This document shows positions 1-5,993 of a DNA stretch of 7,066 nucleotides, piece by piece. A model generated the notes under the pieces. It searched no databases. It was not told the DNA's origin and saw only the letters and a list, made by a program, of their open reading frames with translations. Source of the stretch: Halanaerobiales bacterium (GTDB taxonomy: Bacteria > Bacillota_F > Halanaerobiia > DY22613). The position numbers were made by a program, and so were the translations under genes. Where the stretch lies: the NCBI GenBank assembly GCA_023128035.1, contig JAGMES010000204.1, positions 1-7,066 on the forward strand. Direction: 5' to 3'. The stretch's first letter is position 1, and each line of letters begins with the position of its first letter.

Positions 1-23
1 TTCTTCAAATGTACAATCGACAT
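1..23 (-). CDS. 5' end of a probable transposase gene (partial)
   Basis: Read on the minus strand, an ATG at 23-21 opens a frame that starts MSIVHLK and runs off the window edge. A GAGGTG ribosome binding site lies 5 nt upstream (29-34), and a good promoter lies further upstream (48-76), so a real gene start is likely. From memory, a family of clostridial insertion-sequence transposases (IS1634/IS4-like) starts with MSIVHLKN or close variants. Only seven residues can be compared, so the identity is an inference. The plus-strand reading of the same bases is a short open stretch ending in TAA at 25-27, with no supporting signal. The full gene would lie to the left of the window. Confidence 0.45.
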
Positions 24-30
24 ATAAGCA

Positions 31-66
31 CCTCATTCTTTGGTATAATTATACCAAGGAACGAGG
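31..66. repeat. 36-bp near-perfect palindrome over the promoter
   Basis: The core TTGGTATAATTATACCAA (40-57) is an exact 18-bp palindrome. The flanks CCTCATTCT and GGAACGAGG extend the symmetry to 31-66 with two mismatched positions. Because of the symmetry a TATAAT box is present on both strands (44-49 plus, 48-53 minus). The palindrome also covers the ribosome binding site of the minus-strand gene. It could be an operator, or a hairpin that hides the ribosome binding site if a transcript enters from outside. Which of these applies is an inference. Confidence 0.6.
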
Positions 67-76
67 TAAAAGTAAA
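48..76 (-). promoter_or_regulatory. Sigma-A-type promoter for the left-edge minus-strand gene
   Basis: On the minus strand the -10 box is TATAAT (53-48) and the -35 box is TTTACT (76-71), with a 17-nt spacer. The start of transcription would fall near base 41, about 18 nt before the ATG at 23. The -10 box lies in the centre of a palindrome, and the -35 box touches the base of the hairpin at 74-123. Confidence 0.6.
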
Positions 77-123
77 CCCTTTAATATCAAAAAACTATTG
101 AAATTAAAGGGTTTTTTGATATT
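74..123. terminator. Two overlapping alternative hairpins, terminator-like
   Basis: Two stems can form here and they share bases. Stem A pairs 74-85 with 103-114 (12 bp, AAACCCTTTAAT with its complement) and runs into a T-tract at 112-117, which looks like an intrinsic terminator on the plus strand. Stem B pairs 83-95 with 111-123 (13 bp, AATATCAAAAAAC with its complement). The order of the arms means that A and B exclude each other in full, or could form a pseudoknot if shortened. The position is just outside the promoter of a probable transposase gene. A role in blocking read-through from flanking DNA would fit but is not shown. Confidence 0.5.
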
Positions 124-223
124 CATTGTTATAAAATTCTAGGAATACAGGTTATATATCAGTACACCTATTTAATCAGTATGACAATTTTCATTAGAAA
201 AAGAGAAAAAATCGTATTTAGTA

Positions 224-252
224 TTGATATTAATACGTAAAGTGCGTATAAT
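224..252 (+). promoter_or_regulatory. Promoter of the AAA15 ATPase gene
   Basis: TTGATA (224-229) and TATAAT (247-252) are separated by 17 nt, close to the housekeeping sigma consensus. Transcription would start near base 259, leaving a leader of about 46 nt. The leader contains a small hairpin (AAGAG 272-276 with CTCTT 284-288). The -35 box coincides with a TTG that could otherwise be read as a far-upstream start codon, so translation must begin further downstream. Confidence 0.7.
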
Positions 253-304
253 AGTAATAAGGACTGTATTTAAGAGAAAAATACTCTTTAAAGGGATGAA
301 GGGA

Positions 305-1675
305 ATGTTAATAAGATTTAGTGTTGAAAATTTTTTATCATTTGACAAAAAACAAGAATTAACAATGTTGCCAGCTAAGAGAATTAGGAGTAAGAAGGAA
401 CATATAATTTCACATGAGAAAGTTTCGTTATTAAGAACTGCAACTATATATGGAGCAAATGCGTCTGGTAAATCTAATCTAGTTGAAGCAATTAGATTTG
501 CAAAATTTGTTGTTACTAAGAAATTGCCTATAAATTCTACTAAAAAGTATTGTAGGGCTCAAAAGGGTAATGAAAAAAAAGCTACTAAATTTGAATTTGA
601 GCTATATAAAAATAATAAATATTATGCATATGGATTTAGTTTAGATTTACATAATCAATTAGTACTAGCGGAATGGTTGTACGAGTTGATCCCTCATAAA
701 GACAAGGAAAAGATGTTATTTGAAAGAGAGTCACAAATTAATCGCTTAGAATTGGGATCAGATATAAAACTTGGCGAGATTGATGAAATGAGGTTTAAAG
801 TTTATAAGTTAGACTTTGAAGAAAATAAAAAATCTTTGTTTATCACAAAAATGAATCGAGATAAGAAAATTACTAGTGAATCTAAGCTTTCGTTTTTTAA
901 AGACGTTTATGAGTGGTTTGATGATGATTTGATAACAATATTGCCTGATCAGCCGATTACAACATTTGAATATTTTTATGGAGATAACTGTAGTATGAAA
1001 ATTGATGAAATAATTGAAGCTTTTGATATAGGTATTTCAAAAGTAAAAGTTCATGAGATTACTCCAGTTGAATTTAGGAAAAAAATACCGTCTGAACTTG
1101 CAAATGGCATTTTGGAGTCATTCAAAAACAAACTTGAAGAAGCGGACGATGATGTGGAAGAAGTGGTTATGTCTATGCGTAGTAATGATGTATTTTTCAA
1201 TTTCAAAGGAAAAAAAGATGGAGAAATAGTTATTACGACGATAATGCTAGAACATGGTAGTGTATTTGGAGATTTTGAGTTTTCGGAAGAATCTGATGGT
1301 ACAAGGAGATTATTTGATCTACTCGACATTTTAATAAGTAATGAAAAAAATAAAATCTATATTGTTGATGAAATGGAGCGTAGCTTACATCCAAAACTTA
1401 CTTATAGGTTTATCGAATTATTCTATGAATTGCTAATTAGTAATAATGTTCAATTAATATTTACTACACATGAATCTACTATTATGACTCAAGAACTATT
1501 GAGAAGAGATGAAATATGGTTTGTGGAAAGGAATAAAAATAATACTTCTCATCTCTATTCACTAGATAGATTTAATGAGAGGTATGATAAAAAATTAAGT
1601 AAGGCATACTTAGAAGGGCGCTATGGTGCTATTCCAATCTTCAAAAAATTCTCTTTTGAGGATGGTGAATGCTAA
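305..1675 (+). CDS. AAA15/COG1106 family ATPase, probable AbiL-type defence ATPase
   Basis: The 456-aa protein carries an ABC/SMC-like ATPase split by a long middle region. It begins MLIRFSVENFLSF, typical of the AAA15 (COG1106) family. Walker A is GANASGKS (residues 50-57), a signature-like SDGTRR follows at 330-335, Walker B is IYIVDE (351-356), a D-loop-like SLHP lies at 360-363 and an H-switch TTH at 387-389. The ATP-binding residues therefore look intact. I chose the ATG at 305 because AAAGGG (290-295) is 9 nt upstream. The ATG at 296 abuts that site, and the frame further up starts on the promoter -35 box. Such ATPases pair with RloB proteins in AbiL-like abortive infection, and a broken RloB gene overlaps the 3' end here. 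Related ATPases occur in other defence systems such as PARIS, so AbiL is the best guess rather than proven. Confidence 0.85.
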   Translation: MLIRFSVENFLSFDKKQELTMLPAKRIRSKKEHIISHEKVSLLRTATIYGANASGKSNLVEAIRFAKFVVTKKLPINSTKKYCRAQKGNEKKATKFEFELYKNNKYYAYGFSLDLHNQLVLAEWLYELIPHKDKEKMLFERESQINRLELGSDIKLGEIDEMRFKVYKLDFEENKKSLFITKMNRDKKITSESKLSFFKDVYEWFDDDLITILPDQPITTFEYFYGDNCSMKIDEIIEAFDIGISKVKVHEITPVEFRKKIPSELANGILESFKNKLEEADDDVEEVVMSMRSNDVFFNFKGKKDGEIVITTIMLEHGSVFGDFEFSEESDGTRRLFDLLDILISNEKNKIYIVDEMERSLHPKLTYRFIELFYELLISNNVQLIFTTHESTIMTQELLRRDEIWFVERNKNNTSHLYSLDRFNERYDKKLSKAYLEGRYGAIPIFKKFSFEDGEC

Positions 1676-1972
1676 TGAGGATATAGTAATTGAACCTTTA
1701 AGGATATTCATACAGAGGTAAAATATTTTGAAGGAATTGACAAATATATTGAATATGTGAATTTGGCAGGTCAAAATAATATTCTTGCAGTAACAAATCC
1801 ATGCTTTGAATTGTGGTTGCTTTTACATCTTGAAAACTCATTCAATGAAATTGTACAGTGTAATCAAGAGGAAATATTACTTTTATTGGTAATTTCAAAG
1901 ATTAAAAAAAATATAAAAAAGATACTAGAATATAATTATATATTAGTATCTTTTTGTTTTTTTGAAATTTAA
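1665..1972 (+). pseudogene. Broken RloB-family gene, former partner of the ATPase
   Basis: Two frames carry RloB-like pieces. From a GTG at 1665 the first frame reads VNANEDIVIEPLRIFIQR and stops at 1719-1721. RIFI resembles the strand that precedes the CEG-x-KTE motif in RloB. A second frame carries TEVKYFEGI (from 1712) and then NPCFELWLLLHLEN (about 1796-1840), the conserved RloB core. The CEG part is missing between the pieces, as is most of the region of about 80-100 residues that normally separates TExxYF from NPCFE. After about 1880 the frame runs into low-complexity sequence and through a terminator. The piece from GTG 1757 (71 aa) could be expressed, but it lacks the presumed catalytic parts. 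The start overlaps the end of the ATPase gene, as expected for a two-gene operon. Assignment rests on motif recall. Confidence 0.7.
1916..1962. terminator. Bidirectional intrinsic terminator between converging genes
   Basis: AAAAAGATACTA (1916-1927) pairs perfectly with TAGTATCTTTTT (1944-1955) around a 16-nt AT-rich loop that is itself partly palindromic. On the plus strand a T-rich run follows (1951-1963). On the minus strand the stem is followed by a T-rich run complementary to the A-runs at 1903-1920. It can therefore end both the ATPase/RloB transcript and the helicase transcript, whose stop codon is at 1969-1971. Confidence 0.85.
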
Positions 1973-3147
1973 AATTTAGATTTCTTCTTAGCAACTGTTC
2001 GTTTACCCATCATTGGGTCTACGATGGTTCCTTTATATATTTCTTTTGCTTCAATTTTTATTTTAAAATCTTTTTCATATCTTTTAATTAATGATATTTC
2101 TCTTTTTGAAACTATAGAAAGAGCAGTACCTAATTTTCCAGTTCTTCCGGTTCTACCTACTCTATGTAAATAGTTTTTTGGATCTTCAGGCAAATCTAAA
2201 TTAAATATATGAGTTACGTCCTTTAAATCTAGACCTCTTGCAGCTATATCAGAAGCTATTAAAAGTTGAATTTTTCCGCTTTTAAAACCATCTATCGCTT
2301 TTTTGCGTTCCTCTTTTGATGCATTACCATATATACCGAATGCTTTAATATGGTGGTATTGAAGTTTGGCCGTAGTTAGTTGGATTATTTCATTTTTGTT
2401 TATAAATACAATGGCTTTTTTTGGTTCTATGGAAGCTACCAATTTTCTTAAAACTTCAATTTTATCTCGTTGTTCTGCAATAAAATACATATGAGTAATA
2501 TTTGGATTAACTGGTTTTTCTTCAATTTTTATAACTTCTGCATTTTTCATTAAATTCTTAGCTGTAGTAATAGTTTTCTCGTCTATAGTGGCCGAAAAAA
2601 CCATTAACTGTCTATCTCTAAGTGTAGTTTTTATAATATCTTTAACCCCAGCAAAATTGTTTTCATCAAGCAGTCTATCACCTTCATCTATAACAATAGT
2701 TTTAACTGTATGTGGACGTATCTTTTTCTTTTTTATAAGCTCTAATATTCTTCCTGTTGACCCTACAATTATATGAGGCTTTTCTTTTAGTTTCTCAATT
2801 TGCCTATTTATATTAGCCTGCCCTATTATAGTAGTAGAAGTTATAGGTACTTCTGAATTTTGTGACAAAAGTTTTATTTGTTTCTCAATTTGTATAACTA
2901 GTTCATGGGTAGGAGCTAATATAATAGTTTGAAGTTCTTTTTTAGTACTATCGATCTTTTGGAATATAGGTAGTAAATAGGCTAACGTTTTTCCACTTCC
3001 AGTTATAGATTGACCGATTATATCTTTATTTTCTAATGCTAAAGGTATTGCTTTTATTTGAATATCTGTGGGTTCCTTTATATCTTGCTTTGATAAACCT
3101 TTTATTAAATTTGAATTTAACTCTAACTGTTCAAATGAAGTTGTCAT
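1969..3147 (-). CDS. DEAD-box RNA helicase, YfmL-like
   Basis: The 392-aa ATP-dependent RNA helicase is complete and cytoplasmic. Both RecA-like domains are present: Q motif PTDIQ (26-30), motif I SITGSGKT (47-54), Ia PTHEL (79-83), Ib STGR (130-133), II DEGD (154-157), III SAT (185-187), IV VFIN (247-250), V ASDIAARGLD (298-307) and VI HRVGRTGR (328-335). The tail is short and basic (KKKSKF). Length and stretches such as HIIVG and KTTLRDRQL recall Bacillus subtilis YfmL, a small helicase linked to large ribosomal subunit assembly, so a similar role is inferred. Motif II departs from DEAD at the third residue, and motifs Ia and Ib also differ from PTREL and TPGR. An AAAGGAGA ribosome binding site (3153-3160) lies 5 nt before the ATG. 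The gene is single, transcribed toward the defence remnant, and ends at a shared terminator. Confidence 0.95.
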   Translation of the reverse strand: MTTSFEQLELNSNLIKGLSKQDIKEPTDIQIKAIPLALENKDIIGQSITGSGKTLAYLLPIFQKIDSTKKELQTIILAPTHELVIQIEKQIKLLSQNSEVPITSTTIIGQANINRQIEKLKEKPHIIVGSTGRILELIKKKKIRPHTVKTIVIDEGDRLLDENNFAGVKDIIKTTLRDRQLMVFSATIDEKTITTAKNLMKNAEVIKIEEKPVNPNITHMYFIAEQRDKIEVLRKLVASIEPKKAIVFINKNEIIQLTTAKLQYHHIKAFGIYGNASKEERKKAIDGFKSGKIQLLIASDIAARGLDLKDVTHIFNLDLPEDPKNYLHRVGRTGRTGKLGTALSIVSKREISLIKRYEKDFKIKIEAKEIYKGTIVDPMMGKRTVAKKKSKF

Positions 3148-3227
3148 AGTAATCTCCTTTGTGTGGATTAATCATTTTTTGATTTTATGAATAATTTGGA
3201 TTTGTTTGATAACAAAAAACTTCTTTA

Positions 3228-3256
3228 ATTATATATTTAGATTTTGTTTTTGTCAA
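3228..3256 (-). promoter_or_regulatory. Consensus promoter of the helicase gene
   Basis: On the minus strand TTGACA (3256-3251) and TATAAT (3233-3228) are separated by exactly 17 nt, a full match to the housekeeping consensus. Transcription should start near 3221, giving a leader of about 74 nt before the ATG at 3147. I see no strong structure in that leader. Confidence 0.9.
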
Positions 3257-3340
3257 TAACATATTCTTGTTCATACCTAATACTGAAAATGCCTTATACA
3301 GATAGTATATCTATTTTACCCTGTTTATATTATATATTAA

Positions 3341-3622
3341 AAGGGTGGAAAAGTAAAAAGGATATATTCAATAAATAGCAAAATATATGGTAAAATTATT
3401 TTTAAAAAGCACAATTTAACTTTTAAAACTTTTGATTTTATTAAAAATAAAGAAGAGCATTGGCAGAAAAAAGTGGAAGCATTATAAGATCTTAAACCAG
3501 AGTTTATAAAAGAGGATCAATTATCACTATTTAAATATCGTTATGATGAAGCACTATATTATGAAAAATGGGATGTTAATAGACGAAGTCGTCATTTATA
3601 TCATGTTCAGATAACTAAGTAA
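3341..3622 (+). pseudogene. Short decayed coding remnant, unidentified
   Basis: One plus-strand frame is open from 3341 to 3622 except for a single TAA at 3485-3487. The conceptual product is about 92 residues, basic and rich in aromatics, with pieces such as KIYGKIIFKKHNL, HWQKKVEAL and, after the stop, KYRYDEALYYEKWDVNRRS. It looks like real protein composition rather than random AT-rich sequence. There is no convincing start codon: GGGTGG near 3343-3348 could be a weak ribosome binding site, and no ATG follows in frame. I do not recognise the family. It may be the tail of an old accessory gene. An imperfect hairpin (3632-3643 with 3656-3665) follows the last stop. Confidence 0.3.
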
Positions 3623-3706
3623 AATATAAATGGTGTATTCTCTAATAATAATAAAAGAGATACACTGTTTACCATACTTTAAAAGATAAATTATATGTAA
3701 ACCATC

Positions 3707-3735
3707 TTGACAATTTAAAAAGTAAATTATATAAT
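3707..3735 (+). promoter_or_regulatory. Consensus promoter of the trpXYZ leader
   Basis: TTGACA (3707-3712) and TATAAT (3730-3735) have a 17-nt spacer and match the housekeeping consensus fully. Transcription would start near 3742, just ahead of the T-box. Such a strong promoter fits control by premature termination rather than at initiation. Confidence 0.9.
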
Positions 3736-3760
3736 AGGGGAAATAAAAAAATAATATATA

Positions 3761-4035
3761 AAGCGTTGATTGAGATTAGTAGGTTTATAGAATATTTACA
3801 GAGAATCAAACATCGGTGAGAGTTTGATATTATGAAATAAACTGAATGGACTCATGAGTGGAAACTGAAATAATAGTAGGTGACACGGTTTCTCCCGTTA
3901 TAGAGATAGAATATCGGATGAAAATTCCTGTATTCGAAAAGAGAGATAAAGGTATTTTTGTTTTACCTTTAAAAGAGGTGGCATCGCGATATATTCGCCC
4001 TCTATGCACTTAGTAAGTGTATAGAGGGCTTTTTT
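3761..4035 (+). promoter_or_regulatory. T-box riboswitch sensing tRNA-Trp
   Basis: The leader has the full T-box layout. In stem I a lower helix pairs TGAG (3771-3774) with CTCA (3851-3854). The specifier loop has AGTA on its 5' side and GAA-TGG-A on its 3' side, with the specifier codon UGG at 3847-3849. A helix GTTTAT/ATAAAC (3783-3788/3837-3842) lies above it. The AGAGA bulge is at 3800-3804, and the apical stem ATCAAAC/GTTTGAT (3805-3811/3822-3828) carries the distal loop GGTGAGA. Stem III pairs AAAGGTA with TACCTTT (3948-3954/3964-3970). The antiterminator pairs AGAGG (3974-3978) with CCTCT (3999-4003) and GCGA (3986-3989) with TCGC (3995-3998), leaving the bulge TGGC at 3979-3982. UGG is the Trp codon, and the C of TGGC would pair with discriminator G of tRNA-Trp. 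Uncharged tRNA-Trp should therefore turn on the importer genes downstream. Confidence 0.95.
3997..4035 (+). terminator. T-box regulatory terminator
   Basis: A 15-bp stem, with one G-T pair (4006 with 4020), joins 3997-4011 to 4015-4029 around a 3-nt loop, followed by six T residues (4030-4035). Bases 3997-4003 also belong to the antiterminator, so the two structures exclude each other. It forms when charged tRNA-Trp leaves the antiterminator unstabilised. Confidence 0.95.
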
Positions 4036-4073
4036 ATTTTATAAAAAGTTTATAAGGAAAAGGAGGAGACTTT

Positions 4074-4094
4074 ATGGTAACTGGTTTCATATGA
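4074..4094 (+). other. Six-codon ORF with strong ribosome binding site
   Basis: AAGGAGGAG (around 4058-4068) precedes ATG 4074 by about 6 nt, and the frame reads MVTGFI and then stops. It sits between the T-box terminator and trpX, so it is transcribed only when the riboswitch reads through. It contains no in-frame Trp codon, although TGG is present in another frame (4082-4084). It may be a leader peptide, or the start of a former first gene of the operon that was lost. Nothing else shows that it is translated. Confidence 0.3.
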
Positions 4095-4165
4095 AGTTTA
4101 ATATATAGATTAAAATTTACTAAAACTAATAATTTGAAAATCATAACGAAATATGGAGGTATATT

Positions 4166-5116
4166 ATGAAACTTACAGTACAAAAATTAAGTATATTAAT
4201 AATTTCAGTGTTAATTATTTTAACCGGCTGTCAACAAAAAGATGATTCTAAAGAATTGATTCAAATTGGCATGACTCAAATAGTAGATCATCCTTCATTA
4301 GATGAAATACGACAGGGTATTGTTGATGCTTTAAATGAGAATGGTTATAAAGAAGGCGAAAAGATAAAGTTGGAGTTTAAAAATGCTCAAGGAAATATTG
4401 AAAATACACAATTGATTGCTAAATCTTTTGATACAAAAGATTTAGTTATAGCTATTACTACTCCCAGTGCACAAGCAGCATTTAATAATTTAAAAGATAT
4501 CCCGATAGTTTTTTCTGGAGTTACAGATCCGGAGAGTGCTGGATTGATAGGAAAAAATATTACTGGTGTAAGTGATATGACTCCTATTAAAAATCATTTG
4601 GAATTATTACAAACACTTATTCCAAATGCGAAAAGAGTAGGGGTAATCTATAATTCAAGTGAATTGAATTCTGAAATTCAGGTAAATATTATTAAAGAAG
4701 AAGTAACAAATTTAGGTTTAAAGCTTGAAATTGCATCTATTAGTAATATCAATGAAATGGCATTAGCATTAGATAAAGTCCTTGAAAATGCAGATGTATT
4801 ATATACACATGTAGATAATACATTAGCCTCATCGTATCCTTTGATTGTAAAAAAAGCTAATGAACAGAATGTACCCATAATTGGAGCTGTTGATGATTTT
4901 GTAAAACAGGGTGCATTGGCAACTGAAGGTATAAATAATTACAAAGTTGGATATCAAACTGGTACTATGATTGTAAAAATATTAAATGGGGAAGACATTT
5001 CTAATATTTCATTTGAGACATTAAAAGAAACAGAACTTATTATAAATAAAGAAGTAGCTAAAGAATATAAAATAATATTACCTGATGAGATAAAAGAAAG
5101 AGCAATATTTAGATAA
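4166..5116 (+). CDS. trpX: Tryptophan ABC transporter, substrate-binding lipoprotein
   Basis: The 316-aa protein belongs to the ABC_sub_bind type of solute-binding proteins (PF04392). A lysine-containing N-terminus and a hydrophobic segment (about 8-20) end in the lipobox LTGC (19-22), so Cys22 should be lipidated and the mature protein anchored outside the membrane. The body has the two-lobed periplasmic-binding-protein pattern: IQIGMTQIVDHPSLDEIRQG near the start, ITTPSAQAA and IPIVFSGVTDP in the first lobe, then KRVGVIYNSSELNS and VPIIGAVDDFV in the second. A GGAGG ribosome binding site (4155-4159) lies 6 nt before the ATG. The T-box with a Trp specifier upstream and the permease and ATPase downstream support tryptophan as the substrate. 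The sequence alone would not separate it from other members of this family. The gene looks complete. Confidence 0.9.
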   Translation: MKLTVQKLSILIISVLIILTGCQQKDDSKELIQIGMTQIVDHPSLDEIRQGIVDALNENGYKEGEKIKLEFKNAQGNIENTQLIAKSFDTKDLVIAITTPSAQAAFNNLKDIPIVFSGVTDPESAGLIGKNITGVSDMTPIKNHLELLQTLIPNAKRVGVIYNSSELNSEIQVNIIKEEVTNLGLKLEIASISNINEMALALDKVLENADVLYTHVDNTLASSYPLIVKKANEQNVPIIGAVDDFVKQGALATEGINNYKVGYQTGTMIVKILNGEDISNISFETLKETELIINKEVAKEYKIILPDEIKERAIFR

Positions 5117-5127
5117 GGGTGAGGAAA

Positions 5128-5973
5128 ATGAATATAGTATCTATTCTTGAACAGGGATTAATATTTGGAATAATGGCGATAGGTGTTAGTATATCTTATA
5201 AAATCTTAAACTTTCCTGATTTATCTGTTGATGGTAGCTTTCCTTTAGGAGCTGCTGTCGCTTGTACACTTTTAGTAAATGGATATTCTCCAAGTATAGC
5301 ATTGTTGATGGCTTTATTAGCAGGACTTATTTCAGGGTTTTTTACTGGATATATTCATACTAAATTTGATATTACAAATTTATTGTCTGGAATAATCGTA
5401 ATGATAGCTTTATATAGTGTAAATTTACGAATAATGGGAAAGGCAAATATTCATATTTTTAATCAGAATCATTTATTCAAAAGTAACTATTCAGCTTTAG
5501 TGATTATATTAATATTATTGATTGTGTGCAAGTTAGTAGTTGATTATTTGTTGAAGACAAAATTGGGATATATATTAAAATCTTTGGGCAATAATCCTGT
5601 TCTAGTTAATTCTCTTGGACTTGATGATAAGAAATATAAAATAATCGGACTTATGATAGCAAATGGACTTGTTTCATTATCGGGAGGCATTTTAGCTCAG
5701 TACCAGGGATTTGCTGATGTAGGAATGGGGACAGGTATATTAGTTACAGGGCTTGTTTCTATTATATTAGGTGAACAAATTCTAAAAAAAAATAAATATA
5801 TCACATTATCAACAAAAGTTATAGTAGGAAGCATTATTTATAGATTAATTATTGCTTTATCATTAAAAATGGGTCTTACAGCAAGTGATCTAAAATTAAT
5901 CACTGCATTAATATTACTTGGGATATTAATCATAGATAGTAAAAAACATCATATCAAAAAAATGTTGACTTAA
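5128..5973 (+). CDS. trpY: Tryptophan ABC transporter, permease
   Basis: The 281-aa integral membrane protein belongs to the BPD_transp_2 permease family. About eight or nine hydrophobic segments are visible, roughly at residues 8-25, 38-52, 56-76, 84-104, 121-142, 171-191, 200-217, 230-248 and 257-270. NFPDLSVDGSFPLGAA (28-43) and GGILAQYQGFADVGMG (186-201) are typical of this subfamily. The loop around LGYILKSLGNNP (146-157) is the likely contact with the ATPase. I chose the ATG at 5128. A GTG at 5119 in the same frame would add only three residues and lacks its own ribosome binding site, whereas GGTGAGG (5117-5123) serves 5128. The gene follows trpX after 11 nt in the same operon. A single permease gene suggests that it works as a homodimer. 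Confidence 0.92.
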   Translation: MNIVSILEQGLIFGIMAIGVSISYKILNFPDLSVDGSFPLGAAVACTLLVNGYSPSIALLMALLAGLISGFFTGYIHTKFDITNLLSGIIVMIALYSVNLRIMGKANIHIFNQNHLFKSNYSALVIILILLIVCKLVVDYLLKTKLGYILKSLGNNPVLVNSLGLDDKKYKIIGLMIANGLVSLSGGILAQYQGFADVGMGTGILVTGLVSIILGEQILKKNKYITLSTKVIVGSIIYRLIIALSLKMGLTASDLKLITALILLGILIIDSKKHHIKKMLT

Positions 5974-5993
5974 AATATCAGAGGTGTGATCAA

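Noticed and set aside
2..142. Plus-strand open frame across the left edge
   Set aside because: It translates the palindrome and hairpins, has low-complexity content, and is contradicted by the minus-strand gene start with a good promoter and ribosome binding site.
224..304. N-terminal extension of 27 residues on the AAA15 ATPase
   Set aside because: Its TTG start is part of the -35 promoter box and it has no ribosome binding site; homologues start at MLIRFSVENF.
1051..1329. Minus-strand ORF of 92 residues
   Set aside because: Serine-rich antisense shadow of the ATPase with no ribosome binding site.
1757..1972. Independent small gene of 71 residues
   Set aside because: It contains the RloB core NPCFELWLLLH without its N-terminal part, and its tail runs through a terminator; it is better read as part of the broken RloB gene.
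3632..3665. Hairpin GGTGTATTCTCT with AGAGATACAC as a terminator
   Set aside because: The stem has a bulge and no T-tract follows; it may be a leftover of the decayed gene, too weak to list.
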